A stretch of DNA of 31,976 nt from DATIXJ01 sp035518715 (GTDB lineage Bacteria > Bacteroidota > Ignavibacteria > UBA10030 > SZUA-254): NCBI GenBank assembly GCA_035518715.1, contig DATIXJ010000044.1, forward strand, positions 1 through 31,976, given 5' to 3'. The notes under the pieces are model-generated. The model did no database searches. It saw only the letters and a program-made list of their open reading frames with translations, and was not told the DNA's origin. Position numbers and translations under genes: made by a program. This document shows positions 8,090 through 16,222 of this stretch, one piece after another; position 1 is the stretch's first letter; each line of letters opens with the position of its first letter.

Positions 8090-8548
8090 TTACTTCGCCG
8101 ATAAAAACGATTTGAGATCCTCAAACGTGGGAAAGATCCTGGTGACGCACCCGAGAACCCATCCCGGAAGTGACTGAAGGGGGTGGGAAGTAACCATGTA
8201 CACCGGCTTCCCGAAATATCTTGCCATTGTCAGCTCACCTTTCGTACCGGCGCCTCTTGCCGCGCCTTCATCCCAAAAACAGACGACGATATCGCTCCGA
8301 CGAGCAATTTCCTCACAGTCAATTTCCACTAACCGGCGGGCGATGATCTGGTACCGGTCAAGGTCATTCTCTTTCATTGCGCGGAAGTCGACTCCGGGAT
8401 GCTCCGAATCGAAGAACCGCTTGCTTTCGACATTGGGATTGAAGACAGAATACTCGAGCTTCTGCTCGAACCAATCCTGCATTTCCTTGCGCCAGTGGAT
8501 GCCCTCGTGCTCGGCATATTCCATCCCGCCTGAAAGATAGACACGCAT
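8090..8548 (-). CDS. Nucleoside 2-deoxyribosyltransferase-like protein
   Basis: A 152-residue protein with features of the nucleoside 2-deoxyribosyltransferase superfamily: an N-terminal MRVYLSGGMEYAE strand and loop, FNPNVES in the first third, the strand DIVVCFWDEG at about 86-95, and AARGAGTKGELTMARYFGKPVYMV, which matches the GTxxE(L/I)xxA signature including the expected catalytic glutamate. Such enzymes cleave or transfer the N-glycosidic bond of deoxynucleosides; some relatives act on nucleotides such as dNMPs. The actual substrate cannot be read from sequence. It follows the kinase-like gene by two bases, so they are co-transcribed. Confidence 0.75.
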   Translation of the reverse strand: MRVYLSGGMEYAEHEGIHWRKEMQDWFEQKLEYSVFNPNVESKRFFDSEHPGVDFRAMKENDLDRYQIIARRLVEIDCEEIARRSDIVVCFWDEGAARGAGTKGELTMARYFGKPVYMVTSHPLQSLPGWVLGCVTRIFPTFEDLKSFLSAK

Positions 8549-8550
8549 AG

Positions 8551-9231
8551 TTATCCCAACTGTTGGAGGTTAAGTCCGGGGAGCCAGAGTGCATAGGCCG
8601 CCCATAATGCTGCCCCGACTAGAAGCGGAATGGTGATGTTATCGTCGATGCCGAGAGGGAGGGCCTCGACCAGAGCTCCGAGCGCTGCAGCCGTAACGCC
8701 AATGACATACTCGCCCGTAACATATGAAATTTTCGGAGTGACCAGAATGACAACTGCGGCGCTCAGAAAGAATGCCACGCTTCCTTCGAGCGATTTCCCG
8801 AAGAATCTGTGCCTTCCAAAACGCTTTCCCACAAGTGCCGAAGTCATATCCGAAACGATCAGAATCAGGAATGCGGTTACGGCGATGATCTTGGGGAACA
8901 CCAGTATGCAGAGCGATGCGGCAATGAGAACATACGTGGCGCCATTCAGCGTCTTTTTGCGGTCATTCCGCTCGTGTTGCCGGAGCAGCATCCCGAATAC
9001 GCCATAGAAGAATTTGCCAAAGGACCGGGAATAATATCGCGTAAGGTCGGCGATGATGCAAAAGGTTGTAAGGGGGATAAGTATCGCGAGAGCCAGCTGT
9101 CGCGACGTCAGATAATAAACGATCGGGATCGAAATCGAACAGAGGTGGATCGCTTTACGGATAACCTCGATCCGGTATTCCCGATCGTGGACGGCACGAT
9201 CTTCCGACGGGTTACTGGTGGACGGCTCCAC
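8551..9231 (-). CDS. Diacylglycerol/polyprenol kinase family membrane protein
   Basis: A 226-residue, six- to seven-helix membrane protein of the SEC59/VTE5/DGK1-like CTP-dependent lipid kinase family, which phosphorylates lipid alcohols such as dolichol, phytol, undecaprenol or diacylglycerol. Family motifs are RKAIHL at 25-30, NGATYVLIAA near 97-106, SDMTSALVGKRFGRHRF at 127-143 with GKSLEGSVAFF, and EALPLGIDDNITIPL near 189-203. The start is GTG 9231, inside the 3' end of ftsH (20-bp overlap) and preceded by CAGGTGGA as a possible Shine-Dalgarno. Substrate is unknown; undecaprenol or diacylglycerol recycling is the natural guess in a bacterium. Confidence 0.85.
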   Translation of the reverse strand: MEPSTSNPSEDRAVHDREYRIEVIRKAIHLCSISIPIVYYLTSRQLALAILIPLTTFCIIADLTRYYSRSFGKFFYGVFGMLLRQHERNDRKKTLNGATYVLIAASLCILVFPKIIAVTAFLILIVSDMTSALVGKRFGRHRFFGKSLEGSVAFFLSAAVVILVTPKISYVTGEYVIGVTAAALGALVEALPLGIDDNITIPLLVGAALWAAYALWLPGLNLQQLG

Positions 9232-11260
9232 CTGGCGAAGTCGCAGTTGAAGGGGATGCCGCAGCGGTATCCTGGCCGTTGTTCTGACGTTCCACGGGGG
9301 GGAGCTCCTCGCCGCGGATCACTTTATCGATTTCGTCTCCGTCCAGAATTTCGCGTTCGAGAAGGGCTTCGGCGAGTCGGTGGAGTATCTCAAGATTCTC
9401 CTTGAGAATGGATTCGGCGCGTTCCATGCCCTTCGTGACGATCTTCTTTATTTCCTCGTCGATGAGGACTGCCGTGGTCTCCGAGTAATTCTTCGACCGC
9501 GTGATCTCGCGCCCGAGGAAAATTTCCTCTTCTTTCGCACCATAGGCAAGAGGGCCGAGCTTCTCGCTCATTCCCCATTCGCAGACCATTTTGTGAGCGA
9601 GGTTCGTAGCGCGCTCGATGTCATTTCCCGCTCCCGTTGTAAACTGGTTGAAGATGATTTTTTCGGCTGCGCGACCTCCAAGGGCGTAGGTGATCATTGC
9701 CTCCAGATATTCCTTCGAGTAGGTATGTTTTTCGTCGATCGGGAGATATGTCGTCACGCCGAGGGCGCGGCCCCGGGGAATAATCGTCACTTTGTGCACC
9801 GGATCTGCCTCCGGGATCTTTTTGGCAACGAGGACGTGACCGCTTTCGTGATAGGATGTCACGCGCTTTTCCTTGTCGGAAATGATCAGGCTCTTCCGTT
9901 CAATGCCCATCATGACCTTGTCCTTCGCTTCCTCGAAGTGGCGCATGTTGACCACTTTCTCGTTCCGGCGGGCTGCAAGGAGAGCGGCTTCATTGACGAG
10001 GTTGGCAAGATCGGCACCGGCAAGTCCGGGTGTTCCTTTTGCAAGAACTTCCAGCTTCACATCCTCATCGAGCGGGATATTTCTGGTGTGCACCTTGAGA
10101 ATTCCTTCGCGTCCGCGGACATCCGGACGATCGACGACAATCTGCCGGTCAAATCTCCCCGGGCGGAGAAGTGCAGGATCGAGCACGTCGGGTCTGTTTG
10201 TCGCAGCGATGATGATCACCCCGCTGTTCTGTTCGAATCCGTCCATCTCTACCAGGAGCTGGTTAAGAGTCTGTTCACGCTCATCGTGTCCCCCGCCGAG
10301 GCCCGCGCCGCGGTGTCTGCCGACGGCATCGATTTCATCAATGAAAATAATGGCCGGAGCATTTTTCTTTCCGGTCTCAAAAAGGTCACGCACACGGCTT
10401 GCTCCCACGCCGACGAACATTTCAACAAAATCAGCACCGGAAATGGAGAAGAACGGAACTCCTGCTTCTCCCGCAACTGCGCGTGCAAGAAGCGTCTTGC
10501 CTGTTCCCGGAGGACCAAGGAGAAGAACACCACGCGGGATCTTTCCGCCGAGGCGCTGAAATTTTGACGGCTCCTTCAGGAACTCGATGATTTCCTGCAG
10601 CTCGATCTTTGCTTCGTCCGCGCCAGCGACATCCTGGAACGTCACCTTCGGAGCACCTTCGTTAATCGTCTTTGCACGGCTCTTGCCGAACGAAAAAATA
10701 CCCTTCGTCCCCATGCCCTGCATCCGCCGCATGATGATCAGCCACACGACGAACAGCGCAACCCATGGCAGCACGCTGAGCATCATGTTCATCCACGTGC
10801 TGTCTTCTTTCGTGATCGTGAAACGGATACCCTTGTCGTTCCAGTCCTTGATGACCGTACCATCGAGGTAGGGGAGCGTGACGAAGAAGCGCTCAACGGC
10901 AACACTTTTTCCAGCCGCAGTTTTCACTTCGACGGGTGTCTTCAGGACTCCGTGCAGTTCGTAATTGTTGAGATCGGATTTCTTCACGACGGCGGTGTTG
11001 ATGTGTCCGTCGCTCAGAAGCGACTGGTACTGGGTATAATCGAGCTCGTATTCGGTGCCCTCCTGCGATTTGAACAGCGTCATGACGATGAACACGCCGA
11101 CGATGATGGCGGACCAGCTCAGGACGACCTTTAAGACCTTGCCCCAGTTAAAATCGTCATCGTTCCGCAGCCGCGGTGCTTTGTTGCGCCGGGGGCGCGG
11201 GAGTTTTTTCGGATTCCTTTTCTCGGTGGCTTTATTTCTTTCCTGGTTCGAATTTTCCAT
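9212..11260 (-). CDS. ftsH: ATP-dependent zinc metalloprotease FtsH
   Basis: A 682-residue hexameric AAA+ membrane protease that degrades misassembled membrane proteins and short-lived regulators. Two membrane helices at about 43-63 and 158-177 flank a periplasmic domain. The Walker A GPPGTGKT is at 249-256, Walker B IIFIDEID at 304-311, the arginine-finger region RPGRFDR at 366-372, and the zinc site HESGH at 471-475. The first 35 residues form an unusually basic Lys/Arg/Pro-rich extension before the first helix. The C terminus is Ala/Ser/Thr-rich. It follows hpt by 24 bp, in the widespread tilS-hpt-ftsH order, and overlaps the next gene. Confidence 0.98.
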   Translation of the reverse strand: MENSNQERNKATEKRNPKKLPRPRRNKAPRLRNDDDFNWGKVLKVVLSWSAIIVGVFIVMTLFKSQEGTEYELDYTQYQSLLSDGHINTAVVKKSDLNNYELHGVLKTPVEVKTAAGKSVAVERFFVTLPYLDGTVIKDWNDKGIRFTITKEDSTWMNMMLSVLPWVALFVVWLIIMRRMQGMGTKGIFSFGKSRAKTINEGAPKVTFQDVAGADEAKIELQEIIEFLKEPSKFQRLGGKIPRGVLLLGPPGTGKTLLARAVAGEAGVPFFSISGADFVEMFVGVGASRVRDLFETGKKNAPAIIFIDEIDAVGRHRGAGLGGGHDEREQTLNQLLVEMDGFEQNSGVIIIAATNRPDVLDPALLRPGRFDRQIVVDRPDVRGREGILKVHTRNIPLDEDVKLEVLAKGTPGLAGADLANLVNEAALLAARRNEKVVNMRHFEEAKDKVMMGIERKSLIISDKEKRVTSYHESGHVLVAKKIPEADPVHKVTIIPRGRALGVTTYLPIDEKHTYSKEYLEAMITYALGGRAAEKIIFNQFTTGAGNDIERATNLAHKMVCEWGMSEKLGPLAYGAKEEEIFLGREITRSKNYSETTAVLIDEEIKKIVTKGMERAESILKENLEILHRLAEALLEREILDGDEIDKVIRGEELPPVERQNNGQDTAAASPSTATSPGGAVHQ

Positions 11261-11284
11261 GGTGTCTGTATTGAACGGGACGAA

Positions 11285-11827
11285 TTAATCTGCTAACCGG
11301 TATATCGCGCGTAGGTTTCTCACTTTTTGAGCGTAATCAAGGCCATAGCCGATGACAAAAACATTAGGGATGTCAAATCCAACGTAATCTATGGGCACGT
11401 CAATCTTCGCAGCATCCCTCTTATATAATAACGAAATTATTTTAAAAGAGCGAGGATGATGACTCAAAATGAGACGCTTGATGAAATCTGCCGAAAGTCC
11501 GGAATCGACGATATCTTCGACGATAATAATGTCTCTTCCTTCAACCTGACAATTCAAATCCTTCAGGAGAGTGACATTTCCGGAACTGATCTTGGAGTCA
11601 CCATAACTCGATAGTTTCAGGAAATCAATCTCACAATCGATCGTGATGTGACGGATAAGATCGGAGAGAAAAATGAACGACCCGTTCAGGATACCGATGA
11701 AGATGGGAACCTTCTGTTTGTATTCCTTATTGATCTGTCTGCCGAGCTGCTCGATCCGTTGCTGAATTTTTCTCTCGCTGAGATAGAGAACGAACCGATC
11801 GTTATTGACGGTGATGAATTTTTTCAT
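11285..11827 (-). CDS. hpt: Hypoxanthine phosphoribosyltransferase
   Basis: A 180-residue purine salvage enzyme that makes IMP (and often GMP) from the base and PRPP. The PRPP-binding signature IIIVEDIVDSGLS lies at about residues 95-107, and the flexible-loop region LSSYGDSKISSGNV precedes it. The C-terminal DYVGFDIPNVFVIGYGLDYAQ segment is the base-binding hood with the VGFDIPN and GYGLDY motifs. The ATG at 11827 abuts the tilS stop with no gap, so translation is probably coupled. Length and motifs are normal. Confidence 0.97.
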   Translation of the reverse strand: MKKFITVNNDRFVLYLSERKIQQRIEQLGRQINKEYKQKVPIFIGILNGSFIFLSDLIRHITIDCEIDFLKLSSYGDSKISSGNVTLLKDLNCQVEGRDIIIVEDIVDSGLSADFIKRLILSHHPRSFKIISLLYKRDAAKIDVPIDYVGFDIPNVFVIGYGLDYAQKVRNLRAIYRLAD

Positions 11828-13216
11828 TTATCCTGCAAGAGAACGTGGGGTGTATTCCAGTTTGACGATGGAACGGGTTTGTGGAGATATCCGGAACCGG
11901 TTGTCAAGCCGTTTGCCGCAAATCCACACAATCTGGTCATCGGACACGAAGATCGGGATGGAATTCTTTTCCAGCTGTGAGACTTTCGTATCGATAAAAA
12001 AATCGCTCACTTTTTTCTTATCCTTCATCCCGAATGGAATGAACCAGTCGCCTTCGCGCCAATTCCGCAGAACGAGTTCTTTCCCGAGAAGTGAGGCGTC
12101 AATGAACTCCGTGTACGGATCACCGGAAAGTTGCGCTTCGGAGACAGGAGAGCTGTTGAACGAAAACGATTCAAAATCGTGACGGCAGTTCAATTCCACT
12201 CTGTACTGGTAATGCTGGGGCCGGTGGATACTGGTGAACACCAGCCGGTCACGATCGTTGTAGACTGCGACATTCGCGCTCAGCCGGATGGAGGTGCCGC
12301 TCGTGCCGTGAGAAAGCCGTGTGATCGACTGAACCGTGCTGAAGTCGATGTCGGTGTGCGAAATCGACTCTGCATACTGGTGGAGGAGATTTTCCTGGAG
12401 AAAGAGTTCGAGCCGGTGAAGCTGAGGGATGTTAATAATAATTTCTTCCGGTGTCGAAGATTGAACGATCGACTTTGATGCCTCGGATGAGGCGGAAGCG
12501 ATAAACTCCTGCAACCGGCTGAACAGCTCACTCGTCCGCCGAAGTGTTACGGTGAGATTCGGGTTAATGTGCTCACGCACGAGAGGGAGCAGAGTTTGAC
12601 GAAGAAAATTCCGGGTATAGTGGGCCGAGGCGTTCGAGGAATCTTCCCGGTAGCCCAAATTATGGCTCGAAGCGTACGCCGAAATCTCATCACGTGTCGT
12701 AAAGAGGAGCGGTCGAATGACGCAGAGGTCCCTGCGGAAGAACGGGATTCCCGAAAGACCCTGCACGCCTGCACCGCGGAACAGGTTGAAGACAAGCGTC
12801 TCGGCATTGTCGTCCGAATGGTGTCCCGTGGCAATATAATCGAATCCGAGAGAGAGCCTGAGCCGTGAGAAGAAGGCATAGCGCAGGTCACGCGCAACTT
12901 CCTGAAGCGACCGCTTCTGGGACTCGGCCAGTGAGCCCGTGTCGGCACGTTCAACGTAGCATTCCAGACCGTAGGCGCGCGATTGCGCCAATACAAATGC
13001 TTCGTCTTCCTCTGATTCCTTGCCCCGAAGCTCATGATTGAAATGTGCTACGGCGAGCGTGAGTTTGTGTTCGCGCTGGATTTCGTGGAGAAGGTGGAGA
13101 AGGACCATCGAGTCGATCCCCCCGCTGACCGCGACGATGATTTTTCCTCCGGCGGTGTCTACCGGAGCGAACCGGAGGAATTCGCGAAAGGAATGTACCA
13201 AACTGTCCCTGACCAT
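11828..13216 (-). CDS. tilS: tRNA(Ile)-lysidine synthase
   Basis: A 462-residue TilS, which converts cytidine-34 of the CAU anticodon of tRNA-Ile2 to lysidine and so changes its decoding from AUG to AUA. The PP-loop SGGIDS is at 31-36, followed by AVAHFNHELRG and a second motif ATGHHSDDNAET near 150. The C-terminal TilS domain has RNWREGDWFIPFGMKDKKKVSDFF-like sequence (residues about 400-424). ATG 13216 lies only 15 nt after the T-tract of a strong terminator that follows tRNA-Met, with no Shine-Dalgarno visible, so tilS transcription depends on readthrough or an internal promoter. It abuts hpt. Confidence 0.97.
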   Translation of the reverse strand: MVRDSLVHSFREFLRFAPVDTAGGKIIVAVSGGIDSMVLLHLLHEIQREHKLTLAVAHFNHELRGKESEEDEAFVLAQSRAYGLECYVERADTGSLAESQKRSLQEVARDLRYAFFSRLRLSLGFDYIATGHHSDDNAETLVFNLFRGAGVQGLSGIPFFRRDLCVIRPLLFTTRDEISAYASSHNLGYREDSSNASAHYTRNFLRQTLLPLVREHINPNLTVTLRRTSELFSRLQEFIASASSEASKSIVQSSTPEEIIINIPQLHRLELFLQENLLHQYAESISHTDIDFSTVQSITRLSHGTSGTSIRLSANVAVYNDRDRLVFTSIHRPQHYQYRVELNCRHDFESFSFNSSPVSEAQLSGDPYTEFIDASLLGKELVLRNWREGDWFIPFGMKDKKKVSDFFIDTKVSQLEKNSIPIFVSDDQIVWICGKRLDNRFRISPQTRSIVKLEYTPRSLAG

Positions 13217-13230
13217 GTGCGGAATGCAGT

Positions 13231-13261
13231 AAAAAAAAGCCCCTCAGAGTCTCTGAAAGGG
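13231..13261 (-). terminator. Intrinsic terminator of tRNA-Met, upstream of tilS
   Basis: Read on the minus strand, CCCTT+CAG (13261-13253, one bulged T) pairs with CTGAGGGG (13247-13240) around a five-base loop, and eight consecutive T follow (13238-13231). This is a standard rho-independent terminator. It lies between the tRNA 3' end (13274) and the tilS ATG (13216), in the same transcription direction. Confidence 0.75.
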
Positions 13262-13273
13262 TTATCTGTGATG

Positions 13274-13347
13274 TAGCGGGGGAGGGATTCGAACCCCCGA
13301 CCGATGGATTATGATTCCATAGCTCTAACCAGCTGAGCTACCCCGCC
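13274..13347 (-). tRNA. tRNA-Met(CAT), elongator type
   Basis: A 74-nt cloverleaf on the minus strand. The acceptor stem GGCGGGG pairs with CCCCGCT, closing with a G1-U72 pair; the discriminator is A. The D stem is GCTC/GAGC, the anticodon stem ATGGA/TCCAT holds loop ATCATAA with anticodon CAT, and the T arm has GGGGG-TTCGAAT-CCCTC. No CCA is encoded. CAT could be elongator Met, initiator Met or TilS-modified Ile2. A Watson-Crick 1-72 type pair with three G-C pairs at the anticodon-stem base (initiator) is absent. The G1-U72 pair and acceptor sequence resemble Bacillus elongator tRNA-Met as I remember it, whereas Ile2 usually has G1-C72. Elongator Met is therefore preferred. Confidence 0.93.
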
Positions 13348-13358
13348 GGGCGATTCAA

Positions 13359-13387
13359 AATATACCATTATTAACGCAGAGAAGCAA
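13359..13387 (-). promoter_or_regulatory. Candidate promoter for tRNA-Met (and possibly the tilS operon)
   Basis: On the minus strand TTGCTT (13387-13382) is followed after exactly 17 nt by TATATT (13364-13359), ending 11 nt before the tRNA 5' base, so a start a few bases upstream of the mature tRNA is expected. The -35 match to TTGACA is only partial. The -35 hexamer lies within the left arm of the 13377-13417 palindrome. Confidence 0.5.
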
Positions 13388-13417
13388 GAAAATCCGGGGT
13401 TTTAGCTTGCTTCTCTG
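13377..13417. repeat. 12-bp perfect palindrome between divergent genes
   Basis: CAGAGAAGCAAG (13377-13388) is the exact reverse complement of CTTGCTTCTCTG (13406-13417). The 17-bp centre has AAAA and TTTT that extend the pairing imperfectly. It sits between the minus-strand tRNA-tilS run and the plus-strand membrane protein gene. It could be an operator, a hairpin of a transcript, or a small palindromic repeat; only one copy is seen in this window. Confidence 0.7.
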
Positions 13418-13435
13418 TCACGATCTGAGTATCTT
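13407..13435 (+). promoter_or_regulatory. Candidate divergent promoter for the GT-C-like gene
   Basis: TTGCTT (13407-13412) in the right palindrome arm is followed after 17 nt by TATCTT (13430-13435), a mirror of the tRNA promoter arrangement. It would give a 5' leader of about 150 nt before 13595. Both hexamers are imperfect, so this is tentative. Confidence 0.35.
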
Positions 13436-13594
13436 ACCCGGTCATATCCACTGCGGCACGTTCTTCCCCATACGTTTCAATCATCCGGACGCGCCTGCAC
13501 ACGGTACCCAGTAACATACAGGTAAGGATGCAATCTGTTCAGGTGTGTCATATGAGTCTACCCTGCATGCATTTGCCTCGGGGAAGTGAAGTCG

Positions 13595-15472
13595 ATGACG
13601 ACTTCTAGATTCTCCCGCACTGACCAGGTTGCCGCCGGATTCTTTTTCGGCCTTGCCGTTCTCTTCTGCTTCCGCCAGATATACGACCCCGATATCGGCT
13701 TTCATTTGAGAGCCGGGAACTGGATGATTGACAATCTCCAATTTCCCGCAAAAGATCCCTTTACGTACACGGCGGGATCAAATTCCTATATCGACATCTA
13801 CTGGATCTACCAGGTGAGCGTGGCTCTTGTTAACAGGTTGCTCGCTGAACTGGGCATCATTATCCTTCATGCCGTACTGATCTGCACCACGTTTTACATT
13901 CTCCTGAAACGGGTCTACCGGAAAGTTTCACTCAAGGAAATTCCATACTGGCAGTGGATATTCCTGATCGGACTTCTTGCGCCGGCGTTTCAATTCATCC
14001 CGCGGCCGCATGTTTTCTCCTGGCTCTACCTCGCACTGATCCTGTTCGCGCTCGAGGATTATCTTGAACGCGGCATCGACCGTCTCGCACTCCTTCCGGT
14101 GGTCATGGTCCTTTGGGTCAATACGCATACGAGCTTCATCCTCGGCTGGATCGTCATCGCGAGCGCTCTCGCCGGGTTGATGCTCAGGGAACGCACCTGG
14201 TGGACACCGCTGTCGAAGTTCGCAATCCTCTCCGTCGTGATCTGCCTGGTCAATCCATATTTTCTGCGCGGCATCGGATTGCCATTTTACCAGTTCCAGT
14301 TTCTGCAGTCTGCAAATGCGTTCAAATCGACAATTTCCGAATATGCCTCTCCTCTTTCGCTCGACGGCTATAATGTCCACGGAAAGTTTCTCCTTCTGCA
14401 GCCGCTGTTTCCGTTTCACGTGCTTCTCGTCGTCAGTGCCGTCGGGTTTGCCCGGAATCTGCGCAAGGTGCAATTTCACGAACTTGTGATATTCGGGATC
14501 TTTCTCTACCTCGCTCTCACGGGCATAAAGAACATCGGCTATTTCGTTGTTGCGACACTTCCCACGACGATTGTCAGCTTCCGTCGCGAAACCCTTCCTG
14601 CGGTTCAAAGGGTACTCAACGGACTTGCCACAGGAGCTGCTGCGCTCTTTGCAATCGCCCTCATCACGAACTCCTACTATATCAGTTATCGGTCGGACGA
14701 GAGGTTTGGGTACCGGTTCAGCAACTTCTCGCTCCCGGTCGGTGCCGCAAATTTTCTGCGCGAGCATGACCTGCGCGGGAAAATTTTGAACCACTTCAAC
14801 TTCGGCGGCTACCTCATGTTTACACTCCCGCAGAAGATCTTCATCGACGGGAGGAATGAAGTGATGGGAGAAGAATTTTTCCGGGAATACTATCTGACCT
14901 GGAATGCCATCAACAAGAGTCCTCTCCTGGAAAAGTACCACCCCGAGATTGTTGTCTTTCCGTATGAAGACGACTTTCTTTGGGTTCACTATTTCAAACA
15001 GCACAGGACTGCATGGCGTCTTGTTTTTGTGGATGAGCTGTCGGCAATCTATCTCCGGGACGGGTATGCACGCAGTATACCCGAGGTCGATTCGACATCG
15101 GTCGTTGCTCAGCTGGCGGACCTTCCCGGGAATAACCCGGATTCTGTCCTGAATCAACCTGATCCTGCTGGAACATCGCTCGTCTCATTCCACCCGAGAT
15201 ATTTCCCGAGGAAGGAGATCGGACTTTCGACGTTCTGTTACTACAACGACTGGTTTCAGAGTGCTATTACGATCGGTGTGGAAGCAGTTTCCCGGGCCAC
15301 CGAGCCGTGTCCGGAGCTTTACTACAATCTCGGTCACTATTATTTTGAGGCACATGATTATCGGAGATCGGCGTATTGTTACACGCGGTTCCTCAAAACG
15401 AATTCCGACCAGCTGGCAGCTGAGCGACTGAAAGCCATTCAATCGGGGCACCTCCCTCAACCAAAGATCTGA
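13595..15472 (+). CDS. Multi-spanning membrane protein, GT-C glycosyltransferase-like, with C-terminal TPR-like tail
   Basis: A 625-residue integral membrane protein. It starts with a helix and then the loop DPDIGFHLRAGNWMID, where the DPD and His resemble the first periplasmic-loop acidic motif of GT-C enzymes that use polyprenyl-phosphate sugars; KDPFTY and a second loop (DIYWIYQ) follow. About nine or ten further helices run to residue 370. A soluble part contains LNHFNFGGYLMF and IDGRNEV, and the last 90 residues look like one or two TPR helices (YYNLGHYYFEAHDYRRSAYCY). Start: ATG 13595 has GGGGAAG eight bases upstream; a GTG at 13586 is the alternative. The methyltransferase gene begins three bases after its stop. 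Substrate unknown; the enzymatic call is tentative. Confidence 0.65.
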   Translation: MTTSRFSRTDQVAAGFFFGLAVLFCFRQIYDPDIGFHLRAGNWMIDNLQFPAKDPFTYTAGSNSYIDIYWIYQVSVALVNRLLAELGIIILHAVLICTTFYILLKRVYRKVSLKEIPYWQWIFLIGLLAPAFQFIPRPHVFSWLYLALILFALEDYLERGIDRLALLPVVMVLWVNTHTSFILGWIVIASALAGLMLRERTWWTPLSKFAILSVVICLVNPYFLRGIGLPFYQFQFLQSANAFKSTISEYASPLSLDGYNVHGKFLLLQPLFPFHVLLVVSAVGFARNLRKVQFHELVIFGIFLYLALTGIKNIGYFVVATLPTTIVSFRRETLPAVQRVLNGLATGAAALFAIALITNSYYISYRSDERFGYRFSNFSLPVGAANFLREHDLRGKILNHFNFGGYLMFTLPQKIFIDGRNEVMGEEFFREYYLTWNAINKSPLLEKYHPEIVVFPYEDDFLWVHYFKQHRTAWRLVFVDELSAIYLRDGYARSIPEVDSTSVVAQLADLPGNNPDSVLNQPDPAGTSLVSFHPRYFPRKEIGLSTFCYYNDWFQSAITIGVEAVSRATEPCPELYYNLGHYYFEAHDYRRSAYCYTRFLKTNSDQLAAERLKAIQSGHLPQPKI

Positions 15473-15475
15473 AAA

Positions 15476-16168
15476 ATGAGCGCTGAAATCCGCAATCAGA
15501 GGCACAATCCGGAGCGAACATCCACCCGGCGGTCGATCGAGAAAGTGTACGGTTTTGAAAATCCGTTCAAACCGGATCCGCTGACGCGGAAAGCTGCGAG
15601 GTTTCTGCGGAAACCCGGATGCATGCTGGAAGTTGGTTGCGGAGAAGGCGCCGATAGTGTGTTCTTTGCTCGACGCGGGTGGACGGTGAGATCTTTCGAT
15701 AAGAACGCAGATCAGTTGAGGCGGTTCCGGAGGTTCCGAAGGGATCACCGCCTTTCCAAGATCACGATTCTGAATTCTGATGCCCTACGCCATCGCTTCG
15801 AACCGAATCGCTTTGATGCGGTGCTGTGCATTCTCGTGCTCTGCTGCATGAAACGGAGTGAGTTTGAGGCCCTTCTCGGCCCCCTCCGAAATTCTGTAAA
15901 GCTCGGAGGATTTATCGTCGCCTCAGCACGGAATTATCTCGATCCGGAGTTCAAGAAGTTTCGAACATCGGAACGGATGATCGAACGAAACACCTTCAAA
16001 GACCCCGATGAATGCTGCAGGTTTCTCTATTTTTTTGAGAAAGACCAGATGCGCAGATCGTTCCCGGATTTTGAAATCCTCCATTATCGCGAGGGACATG
16101 GACCGTGCAAATATGGCGAACATCAATTCCATGGCGATTCGGAGATCATTTGTCGAAGAGTGAAATAA
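15476..16168 (+). CDS. Class I SAM-dependent methyltransferase
   Basis: A 230-residue Rossmann-fold methyltransferase. Motif I EVGCGEGAD is at residues 52-60 and the acidic residue binding the SAM ribose is Asp76 in FDKNADQL. Motif II/III appears in NRFDAVLCILVLCC near 117-130, and LGGFIVAS follows. It most resembles TehB/UbiE-like small-molecule methyltransferases, but the substrate cannot be inferred. The first 45 residues are Arg/Lys-rich and the protein is strongly basic overall. It starts three bases after the GT-C-like gene and is probably translated with it, so an envelope lipid or glycan target is possible but unproven. Confidence 0.85.
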   Translation: MSAEIRNQRHNPERTSTRRSIEKVYGFENPFKPDPLTRKAARFLRKPGCMLEVGCGEGADSVFFARRGWTVRSFDKNADQLRRFRRFRRDHRLSKITILNSDALRHRFEPNRFDAVLCILVLCCMKRSEFEALLGPLRNSVKLGGFIVASARNYLDPEFKKFRTSERMIERNTFKDPDECCRFLYFFEKDQMRRSFPDFEILHYREGHGPCKYGEHQFHGDSEIICRRVK

Positions 16169-16222
16169 AAGTATTTACTTAATGCATGAATGTGTCAATG
16201 ACGAAATGGCAAATTTAAACCC

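Noticed and set aside
9380..10567. A 395-codon plus-strand open frame opposite ftsH
   Set aside because: It mirrors the codon pattern of ftsH on the other strand, resembles no family, and ftsH is unmistakable; a shadow frame.
13274..13347. Reading the CAT tRNA as tRNA-Ile2, the substrate of the neighbouring tilS
   Set aside because: Attractive, but the G1-U72 pair and the acceptor and T-arm sequence fit elongator tRNA-Met better from memory; not fully excluded.
13928..15157. A 409-codon minus-strand open frame opposite the GT-C-like gene
   Set aside because: The translation is highly charged with no recognisable domain, while the opposite strand gives coherent membrane helices.
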